A stretch of DNA of 12,022 bases from Rhodothermaceae bacterium. Its GTDB lineage: Bacteria > Bacteroidota > Rhodothermia > Rhodothermales > JAHEMB01. The DNA is taken from NCBI GenBank assembly GCA_024643915.1, contig JAHEMB010000045.1:1-12022 (forward strand), given 5' to 3'. Positions 7,425 to 12,022 of the stretch are shown here, piece after piece. The notes beneath the pieces are model-generated. The model searched no databases. It had not been told where the DNA came from and was given only the letters and a program-made list of their open reading frames with translations. The stretch's first letter is position 1. The number at the start of each line of letters is the position of its first letter. A program made the translations under genes and the position numbers.

Positions 7425-8213
7425 ATGGCGACCTCCATGAGTAAAAAGCGGCGCAAGACCACGGCCACGAAGAAGGGCGACGCCTCCCTCGTCGGGCAGG
7501 AGCGGAAGAAAGAGGTGCTCGGCCTCATCCTGATCGTGCTCGCCCTGCTGGTGACCCTCGCCCTGCTGACCTATGCCCAGGCCGACGACCCCAGCGCCCG
7601 CAGCTTCTCCTTCGAACGGGCCCTCAACCCCGGCGACGACCGTGCCCAGAACGCGCTCGGCCTGGTAGGCGCCGCCGTCGCCTACGCCCTCGTCCCCAAT
7701 TTCCTCGGCTACACGACGCTCCTCCTGGTCGGTCTGCTCTTTGGCTGGGGCTACGTCCTCTTCCGCCGCAAAACGCCCCTCTACCTGCCGCTCGTGACGC
7801 TCCTCGTGGTGGTGGGTGCGTTTTTCCTCGCCTGCCTGTTCGGCTGGTTCGGCCAGACCCTCGACGCGGGGGTTGAGCTGTGGGCCGGTTCGGTCGGGCT
7901 GGGCGTGGCCGGGTGGATGCAGCGCATCTTCGGCACGGTGGGCTCATTCATTGTGCTGCTGGCTCTCCTGGCCGTCACCGTCCTCCTCGTCGTCGATCAC
8001 GACATCCAGCGCTCGCTCGACCGCGCCGAGGAGCTTTTCGCCTCCATGCGGGAACGCCTGTGGCTGTGGTGGGCCGGCTCGAAAGAGCGCCGCGATGAGC
8101 GCCGTGTGGAGATCGCCCGGCGCCGTGCCGAACGGCGGAAGGAGCGCGAGCAGCACCTGAAGGAGCGGGAACGGGAAAGAGAACGTGCCCGGCGCAATGC
8201 CCCCGCGCCCTAG
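7425..8213 (+). CDS. ftsK: FtsK/SpoIIIE DNA translocase, N-terminal membrane part (ended by in-frame TAG)
   Basis: This 262-residue product is the membrane anchor half of an FtsK-type DNA translocase, the septum-bound motor that moves chromosome ends apart at division. A lysine/arginine-rich cytoplasmic start (residues 1-29) precedes a helix at about 31-51. Further hydrophobic segments lie at about 78-113, 119-142 and 172-190, the FtsK 4TM arrangement. A very basic, charged tail (about 195-258, rich in Arg, Glu and Lys) begins the linker. The frame then meets a TAG at 8211-8213 and stays open in the same frame into the motor domain. One gene has therefore been split by a single codon. The ATG at 7425 is used; a second in-frame ATG lies four codons later, and neither has a clear Shine-Dalgarno. 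Possible explanations are a sequencing error, a real nonsense mutation, two coupled genes, or read-through. Which is true cannot be told from one sequence. Confidence 0.85.
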   Translation: MATSMSKKRRKTTATKKGDASLVGQERKKEVLGLILIVLALLVTLALLTYAQADDPSARSFSFERALNPGDDRAQNALGLVGAAVAYALVPNFLGYTTLLLVGLLFGWGYVLFRRKTPLYLPLVTLLVVVGAFFLACLFGWFGQTLDAGVELWAGSVGLGVAGWMQRIFGTVGSFIVLLALLAVTVLLVVDHDIQRSLDRAEELFASMRERLWLWWAGSKERRDERRVEIARRRAERRKEREQHLKERERERERARRNAPAP

Positions 8214-8216
8214 CCG

Positions 8217-9944
<1,728 letters not shown>

Positions 9945-9953
9945 GTTTCACCG

Positions 9954-10036
9954 GGTTTTCGGTTTTCAGTTTTCAGTTTGCGGTTTATCATCTCTCTCCC
10001 TCCAGACTGGAAACCGTAAACCGAAAACTGTGAACT
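9954..10036. repeat. Heptamer tandem repeat palindrome between ftsK and purK
   Basis: The left arm is five consecutive 7-base units: GGTTTTC (9954-9960), GGTTTTC (9961-9967), AGTTTTC (9968-9974), AGTTTGC (9975-9981) and GGTTTAT (9982-9988). After a 20-base pyrimidine-rich spacer, the right arm has four units in the opposite sense: GGAAACC (10009-10015), GTAAACC (10016-10022), GAAAACT (10023-10029) and GTGAACT (10030-10036). About 18 of 20 central bases of the two arms can pair, so a long hairpin is possible in DNA or RNA. The right arm overlaps the purK GTG start. The composition is AT-rich against a GC-rich genome. A transcription or RNA-processing role for ftsK-purK is possible but not shown. 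Confidence 0.8.
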
Positions 10037-11175
10037 CTTCAAGCCATGCATTCCCCACCCTCGGCATCCTCGGCGGCGGGCAACTCGGGCGGATGACGGC
10101 GATGGCGGCGATCCGCATGGGACTGCACGTCCGCTTCCTCGCCCCCAAGCCCGCTGGGCCGATGCAGGGGCTGGGCGAAAATATTGTGGCGGACTGGACC
10201 GACCCAGAGGTTCTGCGCCGCTTCGCCGAAGGCTGCGCGGCCATTACGGTGGAGAGCGAGTGGGCGCCCGCCGACCGACTGACCGAGGTGCTGCCTCAAG
10301 GCGTCGCGCTCTGGCCTGCACTTGAAACTCTGCGCCTTATCCGAGACAAAGGCGTGCAGAAAAAAACGCTGGCTGATGCCGGCCTCCCCCTCCCCGACTT
10401 CACCCTGTGCCCCACCCTCGACGCCGCCCGCGCAGCCGCCGCGAGCTACGGTTATCCCGTCCTCCTCAAAAAATATCGCGGCTCGTACGATGGCTACGGC
10501 AATATCACCGTGCAAGACGAGGACGACTTGAAGGCCGGCTGGGAGGAGCTGGCAGATGACGACGGGTTGCTCGTTGAGGCGTTCGTGCCGTTCGTGCGGG
10601 AGCTGGCCGTCCTGGTGGCGCGGCGGCCCGATGGCGCGCACGTCGTCTACCCCGTCTCCTACACGGAGCAGCGAGACCATCGCTGCCACGCGGTGGTGGT
10701 GCCGGCAGACATCCGGCCCGAGGTTGAGCAGGAGGCCCGGCGTGTGGGCCTGGCGGCGGTCGAAGCCGTCGGCGGCGTGGGGCTGACGGCGGTGGAGCTT
10801 TTCGAGCTGGAAGATGGGCGGGTGCTGGTGAATGAGCTGGCGCCGCGCCCGCACAATACGGGGCATTACTCCATCGAAGGCTGCTATACGTCGCAGTTTG
10901 AGAACCACGTGCGCGCCGTCCTCGGCTGGCCCCTCGGCGACCCGGGCCTCCGCGAGCCGGTATCTGTGATGGTCAACATCCTCGGCCACCGCGAAGGCGA
11001 GGCCGAACCGCGCGGCCTGACGGACGCCCTCGCCATCGCGGGCGTGGCCGTCCACCTCTACGGCAAGTCGGAGGTGCGCTCCAACCGCAAGATGGGCCAC
11101 GTCACCGCCGGCGGCGCCGACCCCGCCGAGGTCCGCCGCCGCGCTGAAGAGGCCGCAGGGTTTATACATCTTTGA
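10030..11175 (+). CDS. purK: 5-(carboxyamino)imidazole ribonucleotide synthase
   Basis: PurK uses ATP and bicarbonate to turn AIR into N5-CAIR, which PurE then converts to CAIR in de novo purine synthesis. The 381-residue product is of normal family length. It opens with the dinucleotide-fold-like LGILGGGQLGRM (residues 11-22). The ATP-grasp domain carries KKYRGSYDG (147-155), a variant of the usual KxRxGGYDG loop, FVPFVRELAVLVAR, and NELAPRPHNTGHYS (268-281), the conserved metal/ATP site. SQFENHVRAVLGWPLG follows and the C-terminal domain ends near KMGHVTAGG. The GTG at 10030 is the only sensible in-frame start, because the ATG at 10046 is in another frame. That GTG lies within the last unit of the heptamer repeat, so the leader and start region may be of recent origin. 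purE follows after 141 bases on the same strand. Some ATP-grasp relatives resemble PurK, but these motifs plus the purE neighbour settle the call. Confidence 0.95.
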   Translation: MNSSSHAFPTLGILGGGQLGRMTAMAAIRMGLHVRFLAPKPAGPMQGLGENIVADWTDPEVLRRFAEGCAAITVESEWAPADRLTEVLPQGVALWPALETLRLIRDKGVQKKTLADAGLPLPDFTLCPTLDAARAAAASYGYPVLLKKYRGSYDGYGNITVQDEDDLKAGWEELADDDGLLVEAFVPFVRELAVLVARRPDGAHVVYPVSYTEQRDHRCHAVVVPADIRPEVEQEARRVGLAAVEAVGGVGLTAVELFELEDGRVLVNELAPRPHNTGHYSIEGCYTSQFENHVRAVLGWPLGDPGLREPVSVMVNILGHREGEAEPRGLTDALAIAGVAVHLYGKSEVRSNRKMGHVTAGGADPAEVRRRAEEAAGFIHL

Positions 11176-11269
11176 ATCGACGAAACGGAGAATCGAAGAG
11201 CCTAAGAAAATCGTCCTCGGCCCGACCCTAAGATCATCGATTCGTCGTCGCCTCGTTTCTTAGATTCAA
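11172..11269. repeat. Degenerate octamer-periodic palindromic element between purK and purE
   Basis: TTGAATC (11172-11178, overlapping the purK stop) is the exact reverse complement of GATTCAA (11263-11269). Moving inward, both arms show 8-base units of the form GA-G-AATC or TAAGAAAC: left arm about 11172-11212, right arm about 11226-11269 read on the minus strand. GAAACG occurs at matching distance in both arms, and AATCGA plus CTTAG/CTAAG words recur further in, offset by about 8 bases. It is an imperfect palindrome of about 98 bases, related in unit pattern to the one at 5157-5269. It lies inside the purK-purE gap, so both genes may still be transcribed together across it. No T-run is present. 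Confidence 0.55.
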
Positions 11270-11316
11270 TACCGCCTCTGTTGCAGAAAGAAGCTAACCA
11301 ACCTGCCCCGCTCAAC

Positions 11317-11829
11317 ATGCCCGATCAGCACCAGCCAAGCGTAGGCATCGCCATGGGGAGCGAGTCGGACCTGCCGGTGATGGAGGAAGCGGCGGCAGTG
11401 CTGCGGGATTTCGGCGTGCCGTTCGAGATCCGCGTGCTTTCGGCCCACCGAACGCCTGCCGTGATGAGCGAATATGCAGAGACGGCGCGGGCACGCGGGC
11501 TCAAGGTTATCATTGCCGGGGCGGGTGGGGCAGCGCACCTGCCGGGCATGATCGCGGCAAGCACGCCCCTTCCCGTGATCGGCGTCCCGGTCCCGACGCG
11601 CAACCTCAAAGGGATGGACTCGCTCCTCTCCGTCGTGCAAATGCCAGGGGGCGTGCCCGTCGCCACCGTCGCCATCGGCGGGGCAAGGAACGCGGGGCTC
11701 CTCGCTGTACAAATTCTCGCTACGGGCGACGAGGCCCTGATGCAGAAGATGGCCGAATACAAGCAGGATCTCATCGAAAAGGTTGAGCAGATGGATGCCC
11801 GTGTGCAGGCAAAGTTCGCTGAAGATTGA
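11317..11829 (+). CDS. purE: N5-carboxyaminoimidazole ribonucleotide mutase (class I)
   Basis: PurE moves the carboxyl group of N5-CAIR to carbon 4 to give CAIR, the step after PurK. Class I enzymes form octamers and need PurK, which fits the neighbour here. The 170-residue product is of normal length. It shows MGSESDLP (residues 13-20), the phosphate/nucleotide-binding start, SAHRTP (42-47) with the conserved active-site His44, and AGAGGAAHLPGM (67-78) with His74. PVPTRNLKGMDSLLSVVQMPGGVPVATV follows as in the family, then the GGARNAGLLA helix. The ATG at 11317 is used. A longer frame reaches a TTG at 11281, but the added residues are not conserved in the family and the ATG gives the usual short lead before the VGIAMGS strand. 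No Shine-Dalgarno is seen. It closes the purK-purE pair. Confidence 0.96.
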   Translation: MPDQHQPSVGIAMGSESDLPVMEEAAAVLRDFGVPFEIRVLSAHRTPAVMSEYAETARARGLKVIIAGAGGAAHLPGMIAASTPLPVIGVPVPTRNLKGMDSLLSVVQMPGGVPVATVAIGGARNAGLLAVQILATGDEALMQKMAEYKQDLIEKVEQMDARVQAKFAED

Positions 11830-11834
11830 CCTGA

Positions 11835-12022
11835 CCGGGGGCCGAGACGGGATTTTCCTTCGGCGCCGAGCATAAGAACCCGTCCCCTCTCCCTTCTTCA
11901 CAAAGGGAGACAGATCTGCGGAACGAAGGTGGAGCAGATCAGAGGGATGGCCTCGCAGTGGCAACTATCTCTTTAGAAACGAGGCCGCCATTCAGCACCC
12001 CATCCCTCCTGATAAACTGCAT
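11835..12022. repeat. Cluster of nested inverted repeats after purE, running off the window
   Basis: Several perfect pairs occur in 188 bases. GACGGG (11846-11851) pairs with CCCGTC (11879-11884). TCTCCCTT (11888-11895) pairs with AAGGGAGA (11903-11910) across a 7-base loop. GATCTGC (11913-11919) pairs with GCAGATC (11934-11940). AGGGATGG (11943-11950) pairs with CCATCCCT (12000-12007), and inside it GGCCTCG (11949-11955) pairs with CGAGGCC (11980-11986). Outside, ATCAG/CTGAT (11938-11942 and 12009-12013) and GCAG/CTGC (11934-11937 and 12017-12020) extend the last stem to the window edge. No open reading frame is recognisable. The density of palindromes fits a dispersed intergenic element or the edge of a small non-autonomous mobile element. 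Confidence 0.65.

Noticed and set aside
10039..11169. 376-residue open frame on the minus strand opposite purK
   Set aside because: Mirror of purK with no recognisable motif; the plus strand encodes a full-length PurK.
11281..11316. TTG start for purE
   Set aside because: Adds 12 non-conserved residues; the ATG at 11317 gives the normal PurE length.
11835..11885. Intrinsic terminator after purE
   Set aside because: Stems are present (GCCGAG/TTCGGC, GACGGG/CCCGTC), but no T-run follows them.

Overview
This is a GC-rich bacterial window that looks like a member of the Rhodothermota/Bacteroidota side of the FCB group. The lineage evidence is a type IX secretion system (T9SS) pair (a PorU-type C25 sortase followed by a PorV-type outer-membrane protein), the near absence of Shine-Dalgarno sequences ahead of the genes, high GC, and PurK/PurE and FtsK proteins of ordinary bacterial type. 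A Rhodothermus/Salinibacter-like lineage is the best guess. This is inferred from protein motifs and composition, not from a database search.

Layout. Left part, minus strand: porU (822-4832) is followed by the start of porV (1-693, running off the window edge). Together they form the sortase/shuttle part of T9SS. Centre, 4833-5410: a 578-base divergent intergenic region. It holds a perfect 10-bp inverted repeat with inner hairpins (4911-5006), a degenerate octamer-periodic palindrome (about 5157-5269) and a near-consensus sigma-70 promoter (5310-5338) pointing at gcvT. Right part, plus strand: gcvT (glycine cleavage T protein) overlaps comB (2-phosphosulfolactate phosphatase family) by an ATGA. 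Next comes ftsK, interrupted by one in-frame TAG that separates a four-helix membrane part from the complete ATPase motor. Then come purK and purE, the two-enzyme route from AIR to CAIR in purine synthesis. The window ends in a cluster of nested inverted repeats (about 11835-12022).

The genes fall into functional blocks: protein secretion and cell-surface anchoring (porU-porV), one-carbon/glycine metabolism with a sulfonate-related enzyme (gcvT-comB), chromosome segregation (ftsK) and purine biosynthesis (purK-purE). Glycine cleavage supplies one-carbon units that purine synthesis uses, but nothing in the sequence shows shared control.

Two observations stand out. First, ftsK carries an in-frame amber codon exactly in the linker between membrane and motor domains; the six other visible genes with ends in the window finish in TGA. 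Second, the gap upstream of gcvT and all three plus-strand gaps longer than 90 bases hold short palindromes whose arms are made of degenerate 7- or 8-base tandem units. Two of these elements run into the neighbouring coding sequence, supplying the comB stop codon and the only plausible purK start codon.
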